Positions 1-6,449 of a stretch of 9,167 nucleotides of DNA are shown here, piece by piece. The notes beneath the pieces are model-generated. The model did no database searches and was not told the origin of the DNA. It saw only the letters and a list, made by a program, of their open reading frames with translations. The position numbers and the translations under genes are program-made. The stretch's first letter is position 1; the number at the start of each line of letters is the position of its first letter. Origin of the DNA: DAOTTY01 sp034437575 (GTDB lineage Bacteria > Chloroflexota > Anaerolineae > Aggregatilineales > Phototrophicaceae); assembly GCA_034437575.1 (NCBI GenBank), contig DAOTTY010000058.1, positions 1 through 9,167 of the forward strand. Direction: 5' to 3'.

Positions 1-596
1 ATGTCGTGGTGTTCCAGGTCTTCGCCGACGGAAAGCTCGATTTCGTCCTGCCAGTAGTTCACACTGACCAGGCCGCCGTCTGCACTGCCAGATGCATACC
101 CAAATTCACCCTGAATCGGCAGCACAGACGAGAACTGGCCTTCGCTGCCCATCATTTTACCCGTGCGCTTTTCTGTGATGAAGACGTTGTGGTTGTTAAC
201 CTTGTAGGTTTTGCCCACGCTAATCTGATCCATTGGCGGAATTTGGCCGCGCACGCGCTCACGTTTGTACAGCGTCCAGTAGCCTTCGTCTTCTTCCAGC
301 CAGTCCGGCGGAGCGCCGTCGTGCCATTCGATCTGCCATTCATCCCAAAAGCCTTCATCATAGGTATAGCGCACCCGCCCCAACACCGTGAAGCCGCGCC
401 CCTTGATGACGCCCTGGCTGCCCACACTCAAGCGGGAGGGGTAGTCTGCGAGGCTGGCGGTTTTTCCGGCTGCGTTTAGGGTGCTGCTGCCACTGACGAT
501 ATACGTCGAGCCGCAAAACTGGCAGGTAACGCTGCGGACGAACTGGTTTTCGATTTTGAGGGGGGCACCGCAAGAGGTGCAGTTCATTTCAATCAT
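1..596 (-). CDS. Zinc-ribbon DUF4178 domain protein (C-terminus beyond left edge)
   Basis: An open frame of 198 codons starts at the ATG at 596-594 and reaches the window edge without a stop, so the C-terminus is missing. The start is set by AGGTGG six bases upstream; a second in-frame ATG lies three codons in. The N-terminus is a small zinc ribbon with paired cysteines CTSC (residues 6-9) and CQFC (25-28). After a linker comes an aromatic-rich beta domain with GRGFTVLGRVRYTY followed by FWDEWQIEW and a W-T-L-Y strand, the pattern I associate with DUF4178. There is no signal peptide or membrane helix in the visible part. The function of DUF4178 is not established; in other genomes such proteins often sit with membrane-stress genes (PspA-like, DUF350, spermidine synthase-like), which here would lie left of the window. 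It is divergent from the oxidase gene. The domain call is from memory of the family pattern; the reading frame is secure. Confidence 0.8.
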   Translation of the reverse strand, partial: MIEMNCTSCGAPLKIENQFVRSVTCQFCGSTYIVSGSSTLNAAGKTASLADYPSRLSVGSQGVIKGRGFTVLGRVRYTYDEGFWDEWQIEWHDGAPPDWLEEDEGYWTLYKRERVRGQIPPMDQISVGKTYKVNNHNVFITEKRTGKMMGSEGQFSSVLPIQGEFGYASGSADGGLVSVNYWQDEIELSVGEDLEHHD

Positions 597-638
597 GGGG
601 AGCCACCTGTAAATTTGACTGAGCATTAATCCACATCT

Positions 639-647
639 ACTGTATCA
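639..647 (-). promoter_or_regulatory. Candidate extended -10 promoter for the DUF4178 gene
   Basis: Read on the minus strand, TGATACAGT forms an extended -10 (TG-N-TACAGT, four of six matches to TATAAT), about 43 bases before the ATG at 596. No convincing -35 is present at 16-18 bases upstream. It is the best candidate in this divergent region for leftward transcription, but it is a weak match. Confidence 0.28.
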
Positions 648-675
648 TGTTTTGCCGAATGGTACCGCTGCCATG

Positions 676-694
676 TCCCCAAAATTCTAGGGGA
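676..694. repeat. Small inverted repeat in the divergent intergenic region
   Basis: TCCCC (676-680) and GGGGA (690-694) form a 5-bp inverted repeat separated by nine AT-rich bases. It lies between the two divergent candidate promoters, about 30 bases upstream of the extended -10 for the oxidase gene, where a regulator could bind. Arms this short can arise by chance, so this is only a candidate operator. Confidence 0.2.
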
Positions 695-721
695 TTGGGT
701 GTGCCGATGGCCTACAGTCGG

Positions 722-730
722 TGTTAAAAT
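722..730 (+). promoter_or_regulatory. Extended -10 promoter for the FAD/Fe-S oxidase
   Basis: TGTTAAAAT is an extended -10 element: TG at 722-723, one spacer base, then TAAAAT (five of six matches). Transcription would begin near 737 and give a leader of about 32 bases that includes the AGGTGA ribosome site at 755-760. There is no clear -35 at the normal distance, which is acceptable for an extended -10 promoter. Assignment is from consensus matching only. Confidence 0.45.
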
Positions 731-768
731 GGAATCAATAACATTCTTCTAAGCAGGTGAGTTTACTT

Positions 769-3624
769 ATGGTTGCAGAACGTATAGATTTGACTCAAAC
801 CCTTATCGCAGACCTGAGCAAAGTTATCGGCGCGGCACAGGTGGATTTTGACCACATGACGCGGACGCTGTACAGCACGGATGCCAGCAACTACCAGATG
901 ATGCCTGTTGGTGTCACGTTCCCGCGCAATGCAGACGACGTGGTTGCCATTCAGGAACTTGCTAATAAGTACAAGGTTCCCGTTTTGCCACGCGGCGGCG
1001 GCAGCAGCCTGGCCGGTCAGACTGTGAACGAAGCCCTGGTCATGGACTTCAGCCGTCACATGCGCCGCGTGCGCGGCGTGAACGCGGAAGCGCGAACCGT
1101 GGACGTGGAAAACGGCCTGGTGTTGGGCACGCTCAACCGGCAGGTGGCCTCACTTGGGTTGATGTACGGCCCTGACCCGGCCAGCGCCGAACGCGCCACG
1201 ATTGGCGGCTGCATCGGCAACAACGCGACGGGGGCGCACAGCATCCGCTATGGCATGACGGCGGACAACATCGCCCGCTTGCAGGTGGTGCTGCCCACAG
1301 GTGAATTGGTGTGGCTGGACGACAATCACCCGACACTGAACCGCTTGCGCGAAACCGTCTCTGATATGGTGGTGGAACACAAAGCATTGATTGACGCCCG
1401 CTATCCAAAGACGTGGCGCACGGTGGCCGGGTATGCGCTGAACAAAATTGACCCGGACGACGTGAACCTCAATTGGCTGTTCGCCGGGGCCGAGGGCACG
1501 CTTGGAACAGTGGTGCGGGCCGAACTCAAGCTGGTTCACCGCCCCGCACCGCTAGAAAAACGTCTCGCTCTGGTTCACTTTGACACACTCCGGGCGTCAC
1601 TGGAAGCCACGCCGCGCATCCTGGAACTGAACCCGGAAGCCGTCGAACTCATGGATAGATTCCTGATTAATAAGACGCGCATGGCCTCTGGCTACCGCGA
1701 TAAGCTGACCTTCATCGACGGTGACCCGGCCTCGGTGCTGATTGTCGAGTTTGTGGGCGAGAACAACGCCGAACTGACGGACAGGGTAGACAAACTGCAA
1801 GCGCACCTGCACAGGTTGGGCTATCACGGGTCGGTCACGATTGCCGAAACACCCGAACAGCAGGCCGACGTGTGGACGATTCGTAAGGCGGGATTGGGCC
1901 TGATTATGTCCGAACGCAGTGAGGCCAAGCCGATTGCTTTCGTAGAAGACGCCTCCGTGCCCGTGGAAAACCTGGCCGATTACATCACCGACGTAGACCA
2001 GATTATCCGCGAGGCGGGTACTGAATATGCGATTTACGCGCACGCCAGCGCAGGTTGCTTGCATGTGCGCCCCCTTGTCAACCTGAAAACGCTCAAGGGC
2101 CGCGAACAGTACCGCTCCATTGCGGAGCAGGTCACGGCGACGGTCATTAAGTACCAGGGCACCATCACCGGGGAACACGGCAAGGGCATTGCACGCGGCG
2201 AGTTCGGCAAACATTTGTTTGGGGATGAACTTACAGACGCCTTCCGCCAACTTAAACGTGCCTTCGACCCGGATAATCTGCTGAATCCGGGTAAAGTGGT
2301 TGATACACCTGCGATGGACGACCCAGCATGGCTGCGCTATACCCCGGCATACGAGGTCATCCCGTTGAAGACGCGCCACGACTGGTCAGCGGATAACGGC
2401 CTGGGTGGGGCAGTGGAGATGTGTAACGGCGCGGGCGTCTGCCGTAAAGAGGGCACCGGGACGATGTGCCCATCTTATATGGCGACGTTAGACGAAGCCC
2501 ACTCCACACGCGGACGGGCCAACGCGCTGCGGGCGGCCATCAGCGGGCGGCTGCCGGATGGCGTTACGAGCGAAAAGCTCAAAGCTGTTTATGACCTGTG
2601 CCTCAGTTGTAAGGCGTGCAAGAGCGAGTGCCCGTCCTCTGTAGATGTTGCTAAGATGAAATCCGAGTTTTTGGCGCTGTACCACGACGAACACGGCACG
2701 CCGCTTACCACGCGGGTATTTGGCAACATCCACAAGATCAACCAGCTTGCCGGGATGCTGCCCGGACTGAGTAACTTCATGCTGCGTCACCCGCTTGGGC
2801 AGTGGGCGGCAAAGATGATAGGCATCCCCACACAGCGCCCGCTGCCGCAGTACAAGCCACGCTTTACGGCTAGGTTAACGGGCGAAGACTACCATGACGA
2901 CCCGGACGCGGTGCTAATTATCGACACGTTTACGCAGTGGAACCACCCGGAGGTGGGGCAGGCGGTTCGCAAGCTGGCCAACGCGCTCGGCGTGAAGATC
3001 AATTACACCTGCTTCCCGAATGATGGGTGCTGCGGACGCCCGGCGATGAGCAAGGGCCTGCTGGACTATGCCAAGCGCATGGCCAATACCAACGTCCGCG
3101 AACTGTCAAACCTTTACCCGGATAAGCCGCTGCTGTTCCTTGAGCCAAGTTGTATGTCCGCGCTGACGGACGACTACCTCACGCTGGTTGACCCTGACTT
3201 GCAGCCTGCGGCGCGGCAGTTGGCAGCGCGGTGCGTCTCAGCAGAGGCGTGGCTGCTAGGTGAGTTGACGAAAAAGGGTGAGTCGCTTAATTGGGATGAC
3301 ATGCCGCGTGAGATTATGCTGCACGGGCACTGCCACCAAAAGGCGCTGTGGGGCACCGCAGAAACCCGCCAGATGATGGAGGCCATCCCCCATGCTGCTG
3401 TGACCGAAATTGACAGCGGGTGCTGTGGGGTGGCGGGCAGCTTCGGCTATGAGCATTACGACCTTTCGATGAAGATTGGCAATGACCGCCTGCTGCCCGC
3501 TATTGAAGCCAACCCGGACGCGATTGTGGCGGCACCGGGCACGTCCTGCCGCGCCCAAATTCACGACGCGGGCCATGCGGTACAGCATCCGGTTGAAGTG
3601 GTGGCCAACGCCCTGCGCGATTAA
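769..3624 (+). CDS. Fused FAD-linked oxidase and Fe-S/CCG protein (YdiJ / GlcD-GlcF-like)
   Basis: This 951-residue protein joins a GlcD-type flavin dehydrogenase to a GlcF-type Fe-S electron-transfer module. The FAD-binding PCMH domain shows PRGGGSSLAGQ (about 74-84), then GPDPASAERATIGG with GNNATGAHSIRYG (about 134-160). The FAD-oxidase C-terminal domain carries TGEHGKG (about 466) and ends near LNPGKVVD. Two Fe-S cysteine sets follow: C552-x5-C558-x8-C567-P, and C611-x2-C614-x2-C617-x3-C621-P. Two CCG-type segments close the protein (C754-C755-G with EPSC795; HGHC855 with C885-C886-G and a final Cys927). The order and length resemble E. coli YdiJ (about 1018 aa), a D-2-hydroxyglutarate dehydrogenase. 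Likely reaction: oxidation of a D-2-hydroxyacid with electrons passed through the clusters to an acceptor such as quinone; the substrate cannot be read from sequence. ATG 769 is chosen over the in-frame GTG at 757 because AGGTGA lies eight bases before 769 and overlaps the GTG. It is transcribed alone. Confidence 0.93.
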   Translation: MVAERIDLTQTLIADLSKVIGAAQVDFDHMTRTLYSTDASNYQMMPVGVTFPRNADDVVAIQELANKYKVPVLPRGGGSSLAGQTVNEALVMDFSRHMRRVRGVNAEARTVDVENGLVLGTLNRQVASLGLMYGPDPASAERATIGGCIGNNATGAHSIRYGMTADNIARLQVVLPTGELVWLDDNHPTLNRLRETVSDMVVEHKALIDARYPKTWRTVAGYALNKIDPDDVNLNWLFAGAEGTLGTVVRAELKLVHRPAPLEKRLALVHFDTLRASLEATPRILELNPEAVELMDRFLINKTRMASGYRDKLTFIDGDPASVLIVEFVGENNAELTDRVDKLQAHLHRLGYHGSVTIAETPEQQADVWTIRKAGLGLIMSERSEAKPIAFVEDASVPVENLADYITDVDQIIREAGTEYAIYAHASAGCLHVRPLVNLKTLKGREQYRSIAEQVTATVIKYQGTITGEHGKGIARGEFGKHLFGDELTDAFRQLKRAFDPDNLLNPGKVVDTPAMDDPAWLRYTPAYEVIPLKTRHDWSADNGLGGAVEMCNGAGVCRKEGTGTMCPSYMATLDEAHSTRGRANALRAAISGRLPDGVTSEKLKAVYDLCLSCKACKSECPSSVDVAKMKSEFLALYHDEHGTPLTTRVFGNIHKINQLAGMLPGLSNFMLRHPLGQWAAKMIGIPTQRPLPQYKPRFTARLTGEDYHDDPDAVLIIDTFTQWNHPEVGQAVRKLANALGVKINYTCFPNDGCCGRPAMSKGLLDYAKRMANTNVRELSNLYPDKPLLFLEPSCMSALTDDYLTLVDPDLQPAARQLAARCVSAEAWLLGELTKKGESLNWDDMPREIMLHGHCHQKALWGTAETRQMMEAIPHAAVTEIDSGCCGVAGSFGYEHYDLSMKIGNDRLLPAIEANPDAIVAAPGTSCRAQIHDAGHAVQHPVEVVANALRD

Positions 3625-3629
3625 CACAC

Positions 3630-3670
3630 GCCATTGCTGGCTCGGTGTGCCGTTTGGCCAATGGCACACC
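3630..3670 (+). terminator. Hairpin region after the oxidase gene, with two alternative stems
   Basis: Five bases after the oxidase stop lie two overlapping inverted repeats. Stem A pairs GCCATTG (3630-3636) with CAATGGC (3659-3665). Stem B pairs GGTGTGCC (3644-3651) with GGCACACC (3663-3670), a perfect 8-bp match with an 11-base loop. They share 3663-3665, so both cannot form fully at once. No T-run follows on either strand, so a classical intrinsic terminator is not shown. RNA 3'-end protection or Rho-assisted termination is possible. Confidence 0.4.
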
Positions 3671-3723
3671 CTTAGATGTGCATCTATGCGGATTGTAATA
3701 CGTTACTTCAACCACGCAATGTA

Positions 3724-3753
3724 TTCGCACATCCCGCCAATCCCTCTTATAAT
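3724..3753 (+). promoter_or_regulatory. Promoter for the tandem-SLATT gene
   Basis: A perfect -10 TATAAT lies at 3748-3753. TTCGCA at 3724-3729 (four of six matches to TTGACA) sits 18 bases upstream as the -35. Transcription would start near 3760, leaving a leader of roughly 33 bases that contains the GAGGGG ribosome site at 3779-3784. This is the best sigma-70-type promoter in the window and makes the downstream gene an independent unit. Confidence 0.55.
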
Positions 3754-3792
3754 AAGATGCAACGTAGCCAGAATATACGAGGGGCCTGTGTG

Positions 3793-5364
3793 ATGTCCAC
3801 GAATAAAGCACAACAACCCAATCCATCCAACGAACAAGCCAACCCGGAAGCCACAGAGCAGGGGGAGGCTTTCAAGCTGGTACAAAAAAAGCCACCGCCA
3901 GAAGCCCAACCCGACGACCCCTATGCGTTTGGTAGAGATAAGGTGTTGGCCTACGCCTGGGAACTGTACGAGACCTACAGCAAGGGGTCGCAGGATCAAA
4001 AGGAAAACAACTCCAAAATTCGCCAGCAAGTCATCTGGCTGATCTTCGCCACTAGCGTTCTTGCCGTCGCGACGAACTTGCCCGGCGTGAATGCGTTGTT
4101 CCGCAGCGCAACAGTGACCGCCGCCGCCATTGTCGGTCTGCTGCCCGCTGCATGGGCACCCGTCATAACCCCGGTGTTTAACTTCCTTTTCGGCGGCAAT
4201 ACTCAAATTATCAGTGTGACTCTCATTATCCTGTCAGTGGCCACGACATCACTGCTCAACTATGCTTCTCAGTTCACACCGCTTAAAGCCTGGATTATGT
4301 ACCGCGCCGGGGCTGACCGCATCCGCAGTGAAATTTACCTGTACCGGATGCACGCTGGAACGTATGTCAAAATGGGCGATGACCCCGACAATCTACGTGG
4401 CCGGTTCCTGGAACAAATTGAGGCGATTAATAAGCAGATTTACGAACTGGAAACAGCCCCGCCGTTCTTGCAGCTTGCCGGGGGCGGCACCCAGCGCTAC
4501 CGAATTTCCAACCCGCGCTACATCTGGCAGTGGGTGCTGGCCCCCTTCCGCTTCAAAAGGCCGCGCCGCGAGTTCACCGTTGCCACCATCAGCGTGGAGG
4601 AACAACGCGGCAAAAAGCGACTGCCGGGGCGCTACTATGCAGAACATGACGACGGCTTTAACTCCCTCACTACAGACGCTTACCTGAAGTACCGCGTCGT
4701 CCCACAGCGTGACTGGTATGTGAAGAAGGTCTATGAAGACTACGAGAAGATCAAAGACTGGCGCTCCGTGCTGCTGATTATGGGGGGGGCCAGTGCTGTA
4801 CTCGCGGCGGTCAGCCTTGAACCCTGGATTGTGGTTTCTACAGCCGCCGTCGTCGCCATCAATACGCACCTGCAACTGAACCTGGTTGGCAGCACCTACG
4901 GCACCTATCACCTTACGGCAAGCCGCCTGGACTCTGCCATTGTGAAATGGGAAAACATGCCAGAATCTGCACGCCAAAACCAGAGCGAAATCAGCAATTT
5001 TGTTAACACGATTGAGGGCATTCTCGAAGACGAGCGCTCCGTCTGGATTCAACAGGCCAGCCAGGCACAAAAGGAATCGGAGCAGTCGCTCATCAAGGGT
5101 GCCGGCAAGCGCGACGGCCTCCCGTCCCTTGACCTGAGCTACATTGATGACAGCTACAAAAAGGTAGACAGCAGCGCGAATGTGACTGCCGACGGTGTGG
5201 TTCAGCACAAGCCAGACGACACCAAACAGGGTGGCGGTGCTGCCACCCCCCCGGCGGCGGCCAACCGCACATCTAACAGTGAGGCCAGCAGCGCTACCCA
5301 TACGGATGCGAAACCCACAACTACCGCTGATTCATCTGGTCCACCGCCCAACCCCGCCGGGTAA
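3793..5364 (+). CDS. Tandem SLATT / DUF4231-like membrane protein
   Basis: This 523-residue protein has two membrane modules, each with helices followed by an amphipathic helical segment. Module 1: hydrophobic stretches at about 80-100, 108-134 and 138-156, then PLKAWIMYRAGADRIRSEIY (about 164-183), the W...R.AE/DR..SE..Y pattern of SLATT/DUF4231 proteins. Module 2: AYLKYRVVPQRDWYVKK (296-312), two helices at about 325-341 and 345-356, then a helix with VKWENMPES and an F-N-IEG-ILEDERSVW motif ending at W418, again typical of SLATT. Residues 1-35 and about 450-523 are polar, low-complexity and probably disordered; the tail is rich in T, S, A and P. No catalytic motif is seen. SLATT domains are predicted membrane or pore-forming effectors paired with SMODS or SLOG nucleotide sensors; no such partner is here, so a role in defence or stress is only inferred. 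ATG 3793 is supported by GAGGGG eight bases upstream; a longer in-frame reading from 3676 would begin upstream of the promoter. An adjoining GTG at 3790 cannot be excluded. Confidence 0.78.
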   Translation: MSTNKAQQPNPSNEQANPEATEQGEAFKLVQKKPPPEAQPDDPYAFGRDKVLAYAWELYETYSKGSQDQKENNSKIRQQVIWLIFATSVLAVATNLPGVNALFRSATVTAAAIVGLLPAAWAPVITPVFNFLFGGNTQIISVTLIILSVATTSLLNYASQFTPLKAWIMYRAGADRIRSEIYLYRMHAGTYVKMGDDPDNLRGRFLEQIEAINKQIYELETAPPFLQLAGGGTQRYRISNPRYIWQWVLAPFRFKRPRREFTVATISVEEQRGKKRLPGRYYAEHDDGFNSLTTDAYLKYRVVPQRDWYVKKVYEDYEKIKDWRSVLLIMGGASAVLAAVSLEPWIVVSTAAVVAINTHLQLNLVGSTYGTYHLTASRLDSAIVKWENMPESARQNQSEISNFVNTIEGILEDERSVWIQQASQAQKESEQSLIKGAGKRDGLPSLDLSYIDDSYKKVDSSANVTADGVVQHKPDDTKQGGGAATPPAAANRTSNSEASSATHTDAKPTTTADSSGPPPNPAG

Positions 5365-5387
5365 CCCCTTCACGTTGACGAACGCCG

Positions 5388-5418
5388 CCGGGTGCCGCCA
5401 TCAGGTGCCCGGTTGTGT
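5388..5418 (+). terminator. Probable intrinsic terminator after the SLATT gene
   Basis: CCGGGTGCC (5388-5396) and GGTGCCCGG (5404-5412) form a 9-bp RNA stem with two internal G-U pairs and a 7-base loop. TTGTGT follows at once, a modest U-rich tail. It starts 24 bases after the SLATT stop and separates that gene from gnd. The short, interrupted T-tract makes efficiency uncertain. Confidence 0.45.
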
Positions 5419-5455
5419 CGTCGCACCTCACCCAACAACAATGTATGGTACCCCA

Positions 5456-5484
5456 CAGACAGAGCGTCTGACGTGTGTTACAAC
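5456..5484 (+). promoter_or_regulatory. Candidate gnd-zwf promoter with an overlapping palindrome
   Basis: CAGACA (5456-5461, four of six) and TACAAC (5479-5484, four of six) are 17 bases apart, and TG at 5476-5477 gives the -10 an extended form. The palindrome CAGAC-N5-GTCTG (5456-5470) covers the -35 and early spacer, a position where a repressor would block RNA polymerase. Both calls rest on consensus and symmetry alone. The leader to the gnd ATG would be about 36 bases. Confidence 0.33.
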
Positions 5485-5526
5485 TTGCACCAATAGCACA
5501 CAGCAATCCGAAAGGACGTACCCCAC

Positions 5527-6441
5527 ATGCAACTGGGAATGATAGGATTGGGTAAGATGGGCGCTAACATGACAACGCGCCTCGCCGAAAACGGCCACCC
5601 ACTCGTTGTAACCGACCTCAATGCAGAGGCGGTAGAGCAAGCCGCTAATCACGCCAATGTCACTGGCGCTGCTGATGCTGCTGACCTGGTTAGCAAGCTA
5701 GACGCCCCGCGCAGCGTTTGGATTATGGTTCCAGCAGGTGACCCCACTGAAAGTACCATCGACGCCCTGGCCGACCTGTTGGCTGAGGGTGATACCATCA
5801 TTGACGGCGGCAACAGCAACTACAAAGACACCATCCGCCGGGCAGAAACTTTAAAGGAAAAGGGCATCTACTTTGTGGATGTCGGCACCAGTGGTGGCGT
5901 GTGGGGCCTCAAAGAAGGCTATAGCATGATGGTCGGCGGCGAAGATGAGCCGGTCAAGCGGCTGACGCCTGTGCTGGAAACACTCGCCCCGGCTGCGGAT
6001 AAGGGCTGGGGGCACGTTGGCAAAACCGGAACCGGTCACTTCGTCAAGATGGTGCATAACGGCATTGAGTACGGCATGATGGCCGCCTATGCTGAAGGTT
6101 TTGACATTATGAAATCGCGCGAGGACTTCGACCTGGACATGCACCAGATTGCGGAAATCTGGCGCTTTGGCAGCGTCGTTCGCTCGTGGCTGTTGGATTT
6201 GACCGCCGACGCGCTCAGCGAAGACGTGGAACTGAGCCGCATTGAAGGGTACGTTAGCGACAGCGGTGAGGGTCGCTGGACGGTTAATGAAGCGGTAGAC
6301 CAGGCGGTGCCTGCCCCGGTGATTACTGCCGCGCTGTTCAGCCGCTTTGAAAGCCGCCGCAGCAACACCTATGGCAATCGTGTGCTGGCAGCTATGCGGA
6401 ACCAGTTTGGTGGCCATGCCGTGAAGAAAAGTGGGGAGTAG
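5527..6441 (+). CDS. gnd: 6-phosphogluconate dehydrogenase, decarboxylating, short type
   Basis: The enzyme converts 6-phosphogluconate to ribulose-5-phosphate and CO2 with reduction of NAD(P)+, the third step of the oxidative pentose phosphate pathway, in the cytosol. The 304-residue length matches the short bacterial class rather than the E. coli type of about 468. The Rossmann motif GLGKMG is at 7-12. The second strand ends in TDLN with Asp30, an acidic residue that usually favours NAD+ over NADP+. Substrate and catalytic signatures are GGNSNY (94-99), GTSGGVWG (120-127) and K174-M-V-H-N178-G-I-E181, followed by IWRFGSVVRSWLLDL. The start has AAAGGA ten bases upstream, a slightly long gap. 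The zwf ATG follows eight bases after the stop, so the two genes are almost certainly co-transcribed. No frameshift or missing key residue is seen. Cofactor preference is inferred from one residue. Confidence 0.96.
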   Translation: MQLGMIGLGKMGANMTTRLAENGHPLVVTDLNAEAVEQAANHANVTGAADAADLVSKLDAPRSVWIMVPAGDPTESTIDALADLLAEGDTIIDGGNSNYKDTIRRAETLKEKGIYFVDVGTSGGVWGLKEGYSMMVGGEDEPVKRLTPVLETLAPAADKGWGHVGKTGTGHFVKMVHNGIEYGMMAAYAEGFDIMKSREDFDLDMHQIAEIWRFGSVVRSWLLDLTADALSEDVELSRIEGYVSDSGEGRWTVNEAVDQAVPAPVITAALFSRFESRRSNTYGNRVLAAMRNQFGGHAVKKSGE

Positions 6442-6449
6442 ACCCGTCT

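Noticed and set aside
6..479. Plus-strand open frame of 157 codons opposite the DUF4178 gene
   Set aside because: It is antisense to a frame with a zinc ribbon, a recognisable domain pattern and a good ribosome site; its own sequence shows no family pattern.
615..643. TTGACT-17-TACTGT as a plus-strand promoter
   Set aside because: The -35 is good but the -10 matches only three of six bases, and the extended -10 at 722-730 is closer and better.
757..768. GTG start at 757 for the FAD/Fe-S oxidase
   Set aside because: The GTG lies inside the AGGTGA ribosome site that serves ATG 769.
2422..2469. First Fe-S motif of the oxidase (C-x5-C-x8-C) looks degenerate against C-x2-C-x2-C
   Set aside because: As I recall, the same CNG-G-C...MCPS spacing occurs in YdiJ-like relatives, so it appears to be a family trait and not decay.
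3676..3792. Longer N-terminus for the SLATT protein (39 extra residues from 3676)
   Set aside because: The extension begins upstream of the TATAAT promoter and has no ribosome site, while GAGGGG is correctly spaced before ATG 3793.
4393..5301. Long minus-strand open frame (302 codons) opposite the SLATT gene
   Set aside because: It has no ribosome site or recognisable motif; long antisense frames are common opposite GC-rich genes, and the plus frame has clear domain structure.
5355..5393. Direct repeat CGCCGGGT at 5355-5362 and 5386-5393
   Set aside because: Eight GC-rich bases repeated once is weak; the second copy is better explained as part of the terminator stem.
5195..5542. Plus-strand 115-codon frame across the end of the SLATT gene into gnd
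   Set aside because: It is a frame shadow of the low-complexity SLATT tail and overlaps the terminator, promoter and gnd start; no family pattern.
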